This document shows positions 44,708 to 52,722 of a stretch of DNA of 64,000 bases, piece by piece (positions within the stretch are counted from its first letter, which is position 1; each line of letters opens with the position of its first letter). The stretch is taken from contig NZ_CP094929.1 in NCBI RefSeq assembly GCF_022869165.1, positions 2,852,001 to 2,916,000 of the forward strand, given 5' to 3'. Source of the DNA: Sphaerochaeta associata. Its GTDB lineage: Bacteria; Spirochaetota; Spirochaetia; Sphaerochaetales; Sphaerochaetaceae. The notes beneath the pieces are model-generated. The model saw only the letters and a list, made by a program, of their open reading frames with translations. It was not told where the DNA came from and made no database searches. The translations under genes and the position numbers were made by a program.

Positions 44708-45703
44708 CTAGTAACGGTCACCCAAGCCTTTTGCCTTCACAAGTGCTTCATAGCGGGAATCCTCGGCAAGGAGGAACCGGCCGAAATCAGCAGCATTGAG
44801 GTACTCAGGGCTTACGCTCATGGCTTTCATCTTCTCAACAAAGATAGGATCTTCAATGCACTGCTTGAAGATGTCATGCAGTCTCTGTATTACGGCATCG
44901 GGGGTACCCGGAGGACATACCACGCCTCTCCACTGGGGAAGGACAAGATCAAGGCCCTGCTCTTTGGCAGTAGGAACATCGGGGAAGGAAGGATAGCGCT
45001 CTTCAGAGAAGACAGCGAGCATCTTCAGCTGGCCTGCTTCAATATTAGAGACGCCTTCAGGAGCATTGTTCATAGCAGAATCAACCTGCTTACCCAACAA
45101 ACCGATGATGGAGGGACCGCCGCCGCTGAACGGGATATGGGTGAATTCAGCTGAGATTGCATCTTCGAACAAAATTGCAGCCATGTGGTTTCCACCGGCA
45201 GTCCCTGCGTTACCGATGGAGAGCACTCCAGGGTTGGCTTTTGCGTCGGCGATGAAGTCCTGCAACGTATTCCACTTTGCATCGGCGTTCACCAGCAGGT
45301 AGTTGTAGGAGCTGACGACCTGCAAAACCGGCACGAATGAATTGACGGTAATGGGAGTCTTGCTGAGCTGGGTCTTCGTCATCGAAGCATTATTCCAGTG
45401 CATGACACTATAGCCATCGGGTTTTGCATCCAAGAATTCAATGGCTCCGGTAACACCTGAAGCTCCCGGAACGTTCTTGATCACCAAATTCTGGCCATTG
45501 GCATACTTGGGGAATACTTCAGCAAGAACCCTGAAAACAACGTCTCCACCACCGCCGGCACTCCAGCCCACCACAGCTTCGACCGGCTTGGTCGGGAAGG
45601 TCGACATATCGGCGGACATCGCCGAGGCCTCTTTGTTTCCTTGAGCAAACAGCATGCTGCAGGAAAGAACGATTGCAAATGCAACGAATACGACTTTTTT
45701 CAT
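44708..45703 (-). CDS. tctC: Tripartite tricarboxylate transporter binding protein TctC
   Basis: A 331-residue Bug/TctC-type solute-binding protein. A signal peptide ends LFAQGNKEAS, then PTKPVEAVVGWSAGGGGDVV, the family's carboxylate-binding first loop, and KNVPGASGVTGA follow. GGAG precedes ATG 45703. It binds a carboxylate in the periplasm and passes it to TctAB. It lies 11 bases after the Gfo/Idh gene and is probably transcribed from the promoter at 46815-46843. Confidence 0.92.
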   Translation of the reverse strand: MKKVVFVAFAIVLSCSMLFAQGNKEASAMSADMSTFPTKPVEAVVGWSAGGGGDVVFRVLAEVFPKYANGQNLVIKNVPGASGVTGAIEFLDAKPDGYSVMHWNNASMTKTQLSKTPITVNSFVPVLQVVSSYNYLLVNADAKWNTLQDFIADAKANPGVLSIGNAGTAGGNHMAAILFEDAISAEFTHIPFSGGGPSIIGLLGKQVDSAMNNAPEGVSNIEAGQLKMLAVFSEERYPSFPDVPTAKEQGLDLVLPQWRGVVCPPGTPDAVIQRLHDIFKQCIEDPIFVEKMKAMSVSPEYLNAADFGRFLLAEDSRYEALVKAKGLGDRY

Positions 45704-45714
45704 ATACTCTCCTA

Positions 45715-46788
45715 TTATCCCTTTTTCAGGGTTGTTGACAACGGTAACCTGATCGAATGCCCTGATAGGGCGCTTTGATACATCGCTTGAATGATCTCAA
45801 CGGATTTCCTTGCTTCCTCACCTGTAACCAGAGGGTCTCGATCCTGTTCAATGGCATCGATGAAGTCCCTGAACTGTGCCACATGGCCTTGGATCCCGAT
45901 GGATGTGGGATTGGAGGCCCCGCCTCCTGTGGAGGATCCGGCACCAAATCCGGTTCGAATCGCATCATCACCTTCCTTCTCCTCAGAAAAGGACCAATGG
46001 ATGAGATTCTCCTCTTCCAAAATAGCGCTGCCCTTGGTGCCGCAAATCTCAATGCGTTTGAGAAAACCGGGGTAAACACCCGTGCTGCTCTCAATCACTG
46101 CAAAACCACCGGTCTTCAGACGCAGCATTGCCACAGCAGTATCCTCAACCTCAATCCGCTCGTGGGCAAGTGTTCCCACATGCGCTGTCACTTCCTCGAT
46201 ACCGCCGACAAACCACTGCAAGAGATCAACGGCGTGAATCGATTGATTCATCACTGCCCCGCCACCGTCGAGCTTCCATGTCCCCCTCCAGGCAACCGAA
46301 TCGTAGTACTCCTGGCTGCGAAACCACTTTACCTGGGCGTTTGCCAGCAGGATGGTGCCGAATCGGTTCTCGTCAAGCGCCTGTTTCATAAGAATTGCAC
46401 CCTTATGAAATCTCGACTGGAAAATTCCTGCAAGCTTTACATTATGCTTGTGTGCCGCTTCGATGATTTCATCACACTTCTCAATGGTGACTTCAAGCGG
46501 CTTCTCTACTATTACATGTTTTTTAGCCTTCGTGGCAGCAACCGCTCCCTGCATATGAAGACCGGAAGGTGTGGTAATGGTGACAATGTCAATCGCCGGG
46601 TCGGCGAGAAATGCATCCAAATCACTATACCCGACGGCGCCATACTTGGAGCAAAAGGATTCTGCTTTGCCGGGAACCACATCAAATCCAGCAACAAACT
46701 TACCTTGTGCAAGTTCTTGGATGGCTCTGACATGAAAGTCAGCAATAGTCCCTAATCCAATTATCCCGAATCCGTAATTCTTCTTCAA
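45715..46788 (-). CDS. Gfo/Idh/MocA-family oxidoreductase
   Basis: A 357-residue NAD(P)-dependent dehydrogenase. The Rossmann motif GIIGLGTIADFH is at residues 8-19, EKPLEVT near 95-101 holds the conserved lysine, and the C-terminal alpha/beta domain has LDGGGAVMNQSIHAVDLL. The start is TTG 46788 with GGAGG six bases upstream. It is the first gene of the leftward carboxylate operon and oxidises or reduces a sugar or cyclitol-like substrate. The neighbouring ROK regulator suggests sugar acid metabolism. Exact substrate unknown. Confidence 0.9.
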   Translation of the reverse strand: MKKNYGFGIIGLGTIADFHVRAIQELAQGKFVAGFDVVPGKAESFCSKYGAVGYSDLDAFLADPAIDIVTITTPSGLHMQGAVAATKAKKHVIVEKPLEVTIEKCDEIIEAAHKHNVKLAGIFQSRFHKGAILMKQALDENRFGTILLANAQVKWFRSQEYYDSVAWRGTWKLDGGGAVMNQSIHAVDLLQWFVGGIEEVTAHVGTLAHERIEVEDTAVAMLRLKTGGFAVIESSTGVYPGFLKRIEICGTKGSAILEEENLIHWSFSEEKEGDDAIRTGFGAGSSTGGGASNPTSIGIQGHVAQFRDFIDAIEQDRDPLVTGEEARKSVEIIQAMYQSALSGHSIRLPLSTTLKKG

Positions 46789-46814
46789 AGCAAACCTCCG
46801 AATGACTTGTATGT

Positions 46815-46843
46815 ATCCTAAAAGCGAATTGCTATTTTGTCAA
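46815..46843 (-). promoter_or_regulatory. Promoter of the Gfo/TTT operon
   Basis: On the minus strand TTGACA (46838-46843), 17 bases, TAGGAT (46815-46820), 27 bases before the TTG start. It is followed upstream by very AT-rich DNA (46840-46980) that could hold ROK-repressor operators. Confidence 0.7.
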
Positions 46844-46970
46844 TTTAAATTACAAAATAATTTATTATATGCCCATTACTATAACGTAGTAAGTCGATAA
46901 ATACTTTTATTTAACTATAATTACTATATTTATAACATTCTCATAATTGTTTTTTTATTTTACAAATTAC

Positions 46971-46999
46971 TTGTCAAATAGTTCTTTGCATGCTAGATT
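46971..46999 (+). promoter_or_regulatory. Promoter of the M24/ROK operon
   Basis: TTGTCA (46971-46976), 17 bases, TAGATT (46994-46999). The -35 flank (ACAAATTACTTGTCAAATAG) resembles the flank of the divergent promoter, which carries GTAATTTAAATTGACAAAAT. This suggests that one regulator acts on both. Confidence 0.65.
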
Positions 47000-47030
47000 C
47001 CTTACCAAGAACGACCGAACTGGAGGACGT

Positions 47031-48140
47031 ATGACTTTACATGAAGAGTTTGCTGTCAAGCTGAAACGACTCAGAACACTCATGCAAACAAAGAACCTGG
47101 ATGCACTCTATTTGAAACGGCAGGATGACTTTGCTTGGTTGTCATGTGGCGGCAGAAATTATGTAGGCCTCTCGGATATGGGCAACTGCGGTCTGCTTGT
47201 TACAACCGATGCCCATCATGCAATAACCAGCACTGTCGAAAGCCAACGGATGATGGATGAGGAAAATCTCGCCGAACTTGGCTTTACCATGCATGCAGGC
47301 ATCTGGCACGATGAATCCTTTGAAGCAGCAAAACTTCTCGAGCTTGTACCGTCAGGGGGCATCGGATTTGACCACTCACACAAGATCGGCCCCAATCTCG
47401 CAGAGGAGATCAAGCCCTTGCGGTTCTCGCTCACCGAGAGTGAAGTTCAGAAATTCAGGATGGTCGGTCAGCTTGCTTCACTGGTAATCGAAGAAACTGC
47501 AAGCTCGATCAGGGTTGGGGAAAGCGAATACGCCATCCTCTCACGTGCCGCCCAAAAAGCCAGGGAACTTGGCTTGGAGGTGGTCTCACTCATGTGTGCC
47601 GCCGACCAGAGAATCTCACAGTACCGCCACCCATTGCCCACTGCCGCACAAGTAAAAGAGCGGGTGCAAATCGGGGGGAACCTCCGAAAATGGGGCCTTA
47701 CCGTATGTCTGACCCGTTATGTCAACTTTACTCCGGTCACGGCGGAACTTGAGCGGCAGATGCGCATGAACCAAGAGATTGATTGCATCCTCATGCAGGA
47801 AACCAAGGTTGGCAGGGAATTGAAAGAGGTCCTTGCGTGCGGTGAAAAAGCCTACAAGGAGCGGGGGTACGGATACGAAATCGACAATCACCACCAGGGC
47901 GGGCCCATCGGCTATGCCGGACGTGACTATCGTGTCGATTTCTCAAACACCCATGTGGTGGAGGTAAACCAAGGATTTTGTTGGAACCCCTCGATCACCG
48001 GCACAAAAAGCGAGGACACGATTCTCGTCACTCAATCCGGCTTTGAGTTCATTACAAAACCCGTAGTATTTCCAGTCTGTGAGATCAAAGTCGGCGATAC
48101 ATCCTTTTCGAGGGCTGACATTCTCCAAAAGTTGATGTAA
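47031..48140 (+). CDS. M24 (pita-bread) family protein lacking canonical metal ligands
   Basis: A 369-residue protein with an N-terminal creatinase-like domain and a C-terminal pita-bread domain. The usual D-x-G...SD-x-TR metal motif is VQIGGNLRKWGLTVCLTR, so both Asp ligands are replaced (Gln and Cys). HHQGGPIGY and TKSEDTILV keep the His and last Glu positions. Either the enzyme is metal-independent, like creatinase, or it is a non-peptidase. ATG 47031 is preceded by GGAGG. It is cotranscribed with the ROK regulator and diverges from the carboxylate operon, so it may act on the same compound. Confidence 0.78.
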   Translation: MTLHEEFAVKLKRLRTLMQTKNLDALYLKRQDDFAWLSCGGRNYVGLSDMGNCGLLVTTDAHHAITSTVESQRMMDEENLAELGFTMHAGIWHDESFEAAKLLELVPSGGIGFDHSHKIGPNLAEEIKPLRFSLTESEVQKFRMVGQLASLVIEETASSIRVGESEYAILSRAAQKARELGLEVVSLMCAADQRISQYRHPLPTAAQVKERVQIGGNLRKWGLTVCLTRYVNFTPVTAELERQMRMNQEIDCILMQETKVGRELKEVLACGEKAYKERGYGYEIDNHHQGGPIGYAGRDYRVDFSNTHVVEVNQGFCWNPSITGTKSEDTILVTQSGFEFITKPVVFPVCEIKVGDTSFSRADILQKLM

Positions 48141-48165
48141 CGTATTCAGATGAGGAACGAACAGG

Positions 48166-49383
48166 ATGCCTGTGAACGATCTTGAATTAAAAACGTTCAA
48201 AGCCATAGTTGAATGCATTGAGGAGGGGTCTGAAAAACCCTCCCGTGCAGCTATAGCCAAAGAGCTCGGGTTAAGCAGGACCACGGCATCCAATTACGTA
48301 AACAAGCTCATCAGTGCAGAGATACTTGAGGAATTGGATTCAGAATCCCAAGGAAGAGGGAGGCCGGGCAAACCCCTGACCTTGTCGACTTCCAAGCGCT
48401 ATGCCATCGGAGCCTTCTTCGATGAGCATGATTGGTACCTGAGTATCGTCAATCTGCAAGGACAACCCGTTGAAAACCTGCACTATCCCATAGAGCGGAT
48501 GACCATTGACAGCTTCATCCAAGTCCTCATCGGGGGAATCAAGCACATCCAGAAGAAATACGGGGCCCAATTGCTTCCCGCCGTCGGGATAGGAAGCCCC
48601 GGTGTCATCGACAGGAAAACCGGCACCATCATCAAGGCGGTCGACCTCGGCTGGAGAGACATCCCCCTGGGGCGTATCGTACAGAATCAGACGGGCTTTT
48701 CCTGCTATATCCTCAACCGCTACCGAGCTACCGGCCTTGGCGAAGCACAGCACGGGCAAGGCCAGGGCGTAAAAGACTTTATCTTCATCGGCATCGGGAC
48801 AGGAATGGGCTCGGCGATTTTCATCGATGGGAAACTGATGTTCACCACCAATATTCACACCGGCGGAATAGGTCACATCATTGTTGACCCTCACGGGCCG
48901 TACTGCAGCTGCGGGAGAAAAGGGTGTGCACTCCCCCTTGCATCCACCGATGCCCTGATTACAAACGTACTCAACAGCCTCGCCGACAAAACCCTGCTCA
49001 CTCAGACCACGCTGGCCTTGCAATATGCCACGGAAAAAACATTGACGCTCGCCCAAATCATGCAGGCAGCACAAGACGGGGATGTATTTGCGCAGCAGGC
49101 AGTACAAACTGTCGCCGATCCAATGTGCCAGATCATCGGTCATCTGATCACCATCATCAATCCCAAGAAAATTGTGTTGGGTGGGCCGATGGCGACCTCC
49201 GGCAACTATTACGTGGACTACATCGAAAAGAAAGTCGTCAACGACTATTTAACACCGGAAATTCCCATTGTCCAGGGAAGCATGGACGTATACACCGGGG
49301 CAAGGGGTGCCGCTTCGTTGGTAACCAAACGCGTGGTGGAGCTTACGTTTCATACTCCCGATACGTGGTATCTGGAGCAGTAG
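48166..49383 (+). CDS. ROK-family transcriptional regulator
   Basis: A 405-residue XylR/NagC-type protein. A winged helix-turn-helix at about residues 20-65 (AAIAKELGLSRTTASNYVNK) is joined to a ROK kinase-like domain with GIGSPGVIDRKTG and the zinc motif CSCGRKGC near 246. The catalytic DxGxT start is not obvious, as expected for a regulator. Start ATG 48166, 25 bases after the M24 gene. It is probably the repressor of both divergent operons at the AT-rich 46815-46999 region. Confidence 0.88.
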   Translation: MPVNDLELKTFKAIVECIEEGSEKPSRAAIAKELGLSRTTASNYVNKLISAEILEELDSESQGRGRPGKPLTLSTSKRYAIGAFFDEHDWYLSIVNLQGQPVENLHYPIERMTIDSFIQVLIGGIKHIQKKYGAQLLPAVGIGSPGVIDRKTGTIIKAVDLGWRDIPLGRIVQNQTGFSCYILNRYRATGLGEAQHGQGQGVKDFIFIGIGTGMGSAIFIDGKLMFTTNIHTGGIGHIIVDPHGPYCSCGRKGCALPLASTDALITNVLNSLADKTLLTQTTLALQYATEKTLTLAQIMQAAQDGDVFAQQAVQTVADPMCQIIGHLITIINPKKIVLGGPMATSGNYYVDYIEKKVVNDYLTPEIPIVQGSMDVYTGARGAASLVTKRVVELTFHTPDTWYLEQ

Positions 49384-49386
49384 GTC

Positions 49387-49596
49387 TCATTCCTCCTGCT
49401 TAAACTCAAACAAGTCCCCCGGCTGACAGCAAAGCACCTCGCATATTGCCTCCATGGTACTCAGCCTGACTGCGCTCACCTTCCCTGTCTTAAGGTTGGA
49501 GAGGTTCGCTATCGTAATTCCCACCTTCTCGGATAATTCAGTTAGTGACATCTTGCGGTCTGCAAGCACACGGTCAAGTCGAATGATGATTGCCAT
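49387..49596 (-). CDS. XRE-family helix-turn-helix regulator (YozG type)
   Basis: A 69-residue Cro/CI-type protein, IRLDRVLADRKMSLTELSEKV followed by GITIANLSNLKTGKVSAVRL and CQPGDLFEF. Small proteins of this subgroup are almost always paired with a DUF2975 membrane protein, as here, 8 bases downstream of it. It probably binds the inverted repeats at 50161-50198 to autoregulate the pair. Confidence 0.88.
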   Translation of the reverse strand: MAIIIRLDRVLADRKMSLTELSEKVGITIANLSNLKTGKVSAVRLSTMEAICEVLCCQPGDLFEFKQEE

Positions 49597-49604
49597 ACGC
49601 TTGC

Positions 49605-50147
49605 CTAGACCGTTTGCTCGTATTCACGCTGCAAGGCAAATGCGTAGCTGAACACCCGGGCGAGCACGAGCAGAATAAGTGCATAGACAGCCTCATTGGG
49701 AAGCAGCTGAAAGCGGAAGCCAAGCAAGCCTGAAAGTTCTCCCAGATCCTGGGTAAAGACAAGGACCAACAGCAACTGCTTTGCATAGGCAAGGGCCAGC
49801 AGAATATAGCCCATGTTGGTTATCTTGATGGGAAGCGTTTGGGTGAAGCCCTTGGACCGGCTAAGTGTGTGGAGAATCGAGCGCAGCAGGTACAAAAACA
49901 ACAAGCCAAGCACAAGGGTTGCCAACAGAAGGACAGAGTAGAGCAGAAAAGAACCGAGACTGGCAGAACGCACGGTCTGAGTGAATTGCAAGCCCTCGGG
50001 GAACACCAGCAAGAGCGAGAAGTCACCCTGCACAGCCAAAACAGCCAAGTATACCGTTATGCCGGCTACGGCAAGGGAGCCAAGAATGAGACTGAGGGTA
50101 AGCAGGCCTGTAAGCAGGCGCAGCCCTTTGTTTGACAGACTAAGCAT
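49605..50147 (-). CDS. DUF2975 membrane protein
   Basis: A 180-residue protein with four hydrophobic segments. SKGFTQTLPIKITNMGYILL matches the conserved loop of the DUF2975 family. GGAGG precedes ATG 50147. It is encoded with the XRE regulator. The family is often linked to sensing at the membrane or to immunity-like functions, but no activity is established. Confidence 0.85.
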   Translation of the reverse strand: MLSLSNKGLRLLTGLLTLSLILGSLAVAGITVYLAVLAVQGDFSLLLVFPEGLQFTQTVRSASLGSFLLYSVLLLATLVLGLLFLYLLRSILHTLSRSKGFTQTLPIKITNMGYILLALAYAKQLLLVLVFTQDLGELSGLLGFRFQLLPNEAVYALILLVLARVFSYAFALQREYEQTV

Positions 50148-50160
50148 GGAATGCCTCCAA

Positions 50161-50207
50161 TTATCGTATTACAGATATTTTTTATCGTAGTACGATAATT
50201 TTGTCAA
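50161..50207 (-). promoter_or_regulatory. Promoter and operator of the DUF2975/XRE pair
   Basis: TTATCGTA-G-TACGATAA (50182-50198) is a perfect 8+8 palindrome, and a third half-site TTATCGTA lies at 50161-50168, two helical turns away. On the minus strand TTGACA (50202-50207) and an A-rich -10 flank the palindrome, so binding would block the polymerase. Typical of an autoregulated Cro/CI-like repressor. Confidence 0.8.
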
Positions 50208-50226
50208 GACATTCCCTACCGCTTTT

Positions 50227-50670
50227 TTACTGCGCAGCCTGTTTCAATGCATTCTCGAATGCTTTCAGGTGGGTCTTGGAAGTGACAGTCGCCCCGCTGA
50301 TCACATCTACATCAAGCGTTTTTGCTTCGATGGCTGTCTGAAACAACTCATCAATGGTCCTTCCCTTGGAAAGCTTGACCGGCTGACCATTCTTGGGAAC
50401 AGCACCCTTGAGAATCCTGAAACTTGAGACTTGTCCACCTGCAATCTGCACCTCGACTTGGGTGTCGCGAATGTGCGAGGTGCAACCCTCCCACTTCCCG
50501 ACGTACGTCCCATCCTTGAGGTTTGAGAACTGCACATTCTCAAATTGCAGCTGGGATGCCTCCTTGCGGTTCGGCCCATCCACACGCATGGCCATTACCA
50601 GGCCAACGGCGATCAGCACCAGCAAAGCAAACAAAATCCACCACATACGTTTTCTCCTTGTTGTACGCAT
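50227..50670 (-). CDS. Membrane-anchored FMN-binding domain protein
   Basis: A 147-residue protein: one N-terminal span (MWWILFALLVLIAVGLVMAM) and an FMN-binding domain with DVISGATVTSKTHL near the C-terminus. The Thr after GA is the expected site of covalent FMN. ATG 50670 is preceded by AGGAGG. The domain should face outside the cytoplasm. It lies after the apbE-like gene in one operon, so it is the likely substrate. Confidence 0.85.
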   Translation of the reverse strand: MRTTRRKRMWWILFALLVLIAVGLVMAMRVDGPNRKEASQLQFENVQFSNLKDGTYVGKWEGCTSHIRDTQVEVQIAGGQVSSFRILKGAVPKNGQPVKLSKGRTIDELFQTAIEAKTLDVDVISGATVTSKTHLKAFENALKQAAQ

Positions 50671-50681
50671 TCTGTTCCTCC

Positions 50682-51638
50682 TCAAATACTGAGAAGCGAT
50701 ATGCTCAGTCCCGTTACCGGTTGGAAAACGGGGACCAATGACTCGGATATCCATCCCATCAAGTGCTCATCAATGGCAAACACCCCTACTTCGGGAAGTT
50801 CGGCCAAGAGCTTTTTGCAGCCCTTGATGCCTGAAAGAAAGAATGTTGTTGAAAGGGCATCCGCATGCAGGGAACGAGGGCAGACCACCGTCATACCAAT
50901 CAAGCCGGAGCGGGCCGGACAGCCGGTCCTCGGATCGAGAATGTGGTGCTGCCGCTTTCCTTGTGAATCGATGAAGAACCGTTCATAGTCACCACTGGTG
51001 ACAACCGAGACGTCCTTGGCCGCGATGGCTCCAACCAAAGAGTTCTGGATCCTGGGATGACGGATGCCCACCTTCCATGCCGACCCATCCGGTTTCGATC
51101 CCAGAAGCAACACATTGCCTCCAAGGTTGATATACGCCGATTCAATACCCCATTCGATGAGCACCTGCTTGGCACGATCGGCGGCATAACCCTTGGCCAA
51201 GCCTCCCAGATCCAACAGCATCCCCTGCTTTCCCAAGCCGGCACGTCGATTCTTCACATCCAACCGAATCTGGCGGTAATCGACAAGTGAGCGAACTTCT
51301 TTAATGGCGGCTTGGGTGGGAGGGGTTGCAGCATGGGTGAAATCCCAAAGATTCATCAGAGGAGCGATGGTTACATCGAACGCACCGCTTGAGAGAGCGC
51401 CGATTGCCACGGCTTCCTGCAGCACCTCGATGGTATCGGGGGAAACATCCACCAAACCGTCTCCCGCCCGAGTGTTGATGCTGCTCACCTCGCTATCGGG
51501 AAGAAACCTGCTCATCAGTAATTCCAGACGCTTCACTTCGGCAAAAGCCGCCTCAATCGCCGCCTCGGGCTGTTTTCCATAGACCTTGCAGGACAGTTGG
51601 GTATGCATGACTGCTAGATTTGCCTCGACGCTACGCAT
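50682..51638 (-). CDS. apbE: ApbE-type FAD:protein FMN transferase, no visible signal peptide
   Basis: A 318-residue ApbE-family enzyme that moves FMN from FAD to Thr of FMN-binding domains. It has SRFLPDSEVSSIN near residue 43, DLGGLAKGYAADRA near 143, LGGNVLLLG near 172 and HHILDPRTGCPA near 237. These cover FAD binding and the Mg site. The N-terminus (MRSVEANLAVMHTQLSC) lacks a signal peptide or lipobox, unlike most exported ApbE proteins. GGAAGG precedes the ATG. It overlaps the TetR gene by eight bases and precedes its probable substrate by 11 bases. Confidence 0.9.
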   Translation of the reverse strand: MRSVEANLAVMHTQLSCKVYGKQPEAAIEAAFAEVKRLELLMSRFLPDSEVSSINTRAGDGLVDVSPDTIEVLQEAVAIGALSSGAFDVTIAPLMNLWDFTHAATPPTQAAIKEVRSLVDYRQIRLDVKNRRAGLGKQGMLLDLGGLAKGYAADRAKQVLIEWGIESAYINLGGNVLLLGSKPDGSAWKVGIRHPRIQNSLVGAIAAKDVSVVTSGDYERFFIDSQGKRQHHILDPRTGCPARSGLIGMTVVCPRSLHADALSTTFFLSGIKGCKKLLAELPEVGVFAIDEHLMGWISESLVPVFQPVTGLSISLLSI

Positions 51639-52218
51639 GTCTGCCTTCCTGTATCAGGCCGTCCATCACCAACGAGGTGATCGTGTCCAGCAACCGGGGG
51701 AAATGCTCCACTCCAATCTCCTCCTTGTGCACATCGATATTGATGATCGCCGTAAACACCAGCATGATCGTCGCGGCATCTATATCGTTTCTGATCTTCC
51801 CTGCAGCCTGCCACCTCCCCACCAACTCGACAAAGGTATCGTAGAGGAAGTGCACCGCTTCACTGCCGTGCTCAAGGCGATAGACCTGCTCGAGTTTTGC
51901 AAAGACCTTGCGGTTGTACCACTCTCGTAGAATCGGACTGCTACGCATGCCTTCACTGTTGCACGCGAGCATATGGGCGATCACTTCCTTCGGCTCCTGC
52001 GTTACATCAAGCTGAGCCTGGCACTTCTGTTTCAAAGCCGCGTTCTCTTCAAGGAATATATCCAGGAACAGTTTTTCCTTCGACGGATAGTAGAGGTAAA
52101 AAGTTCCCACAGCGAGCCCCGCCTCCTTGGCGATTTGGGCTACGCTGGTGGATTTGAACCCACCCTTGGAGAACAATGTCTTTGCCGCCTTGTACAATAG
52201 AGCCTGTTTCTCTTCCAT
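51631..52218 (-). CDS. TetR-family repressor of the ApbE operon
   Basis: A 195-residue TetR protein with helix-turn-helix STSVAQIAKEAGLAVGTFYL at about residues 23-42. I start it at ATG 52218 with AGGATGG upstream. The upstream GAATGAA-N10-TTCATTC repeat is its likely operator. It is the first gene of a leftward operon with apbE and the FMN-binding protein, so it probably represses them all. Confidence 0.9.
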   Translation of the reverse strand: MEEKQALLYKAAKTLFSKGGFKSTSVAQIAKEAGLAVGTFYLYYPSKEKLFLDIFLEENAALKQKCQAQLDVTQEPKEVIAHMLACNSEGMRSSPILREWYNRKVFAKLEQVYRLEHGSEAVHFLYDTFVELVGRWQAAGKIRNDIDAATIMLVFTAIINIDVHKEEIGVEHFPRLLDTITSLVMDGLIQEGRHA

Positions 52219-52229
52219 GCATCCATCCT

Positions 52230-52284
52230 GAATGAATATTTTTAAATTCATTCATTTATACTGAAAAGGCTCCTTTTTAGTCAA
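52230..52284 (-). promoter_or_regulatory. Promoter and operator of the TetR-apbE operon
   Basis: On the minus strand TTGACT (52279-52284), 18 bases, TATAAA (52255-52260). GAATGAA (52230-52236) and TTCATTC (52247-52253) form an inverted repeat with a ten-base spacer immediately after the -10, placed to block the start site. Confidence 0.8.
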
Positions 52285-52296
52285 GAGCCGACCTTT

Positions 52297-52722
52297 TCAG
52301 CCCCGCATATAACCTTTCCAATCGCCCCCGGGCAGATAGAGAGCGGGGTTCTCCTTGGTTCCCAAATCCCTGCGCGCATACCAATAGACGTAGGCGCCGA
52401 CGGCAAGCCAGGCCCCGTCCTGCTGGTAGAACACCTGGCTCATCCGTCGATCGTATTCGTTGTCGGCCCCGCCTGCCGCATAGCCCTCCAGCTCATCGAC
52501 AAGGGGGAGCACACGGGAGAAATCCCTGATCTGAAGCAACTCCCCGTAGACCCAGTCGGAACCGCTGAGCAAGGCCGGATACCCCTTGTGCAGCTGGTGG
52601 AACAGTCTGCCTTTGACACGTGCCGGGTGCAGGGATACCACCCTGCCCTCCAGCACCTTCACGTGATTGAAGAAACCGGAGAGCAGGCTTCCATAGACCC
52701 AGAGTCGTTCACACTCGTTCAA
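52297..52722 (-). CDS. Gamma-glutamylcyclotransferase-like protein
   Basis: A 141-residue AIG2/GGCT-fold protein. WVYGSLLSGFFNH holds the YGSL substrate-binding loop and LVDELEGY carries the conserved catalytic glutamate. The family releases 5-oxoproline from gamma-glutamyl compounds, which fits this operon. The start is TTG 52722, overlapping the stop of the upstream pcp gene (TTGA), with GGGGG upstream. Confidence 0.8.
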   Translation of the reverse strand: MNECERLWVYGSLLSGFFNHVKVLEGRVVSLHPARVKGRLFHQLHKGYPALLSGSDWVYGELLQIRDFSRVLPLVDELEGYAAGGADNEYDRRMSQVFYQQDGAWLAVGAYVYWYARRDLGTKENPALYLPGGDWKGYMRG

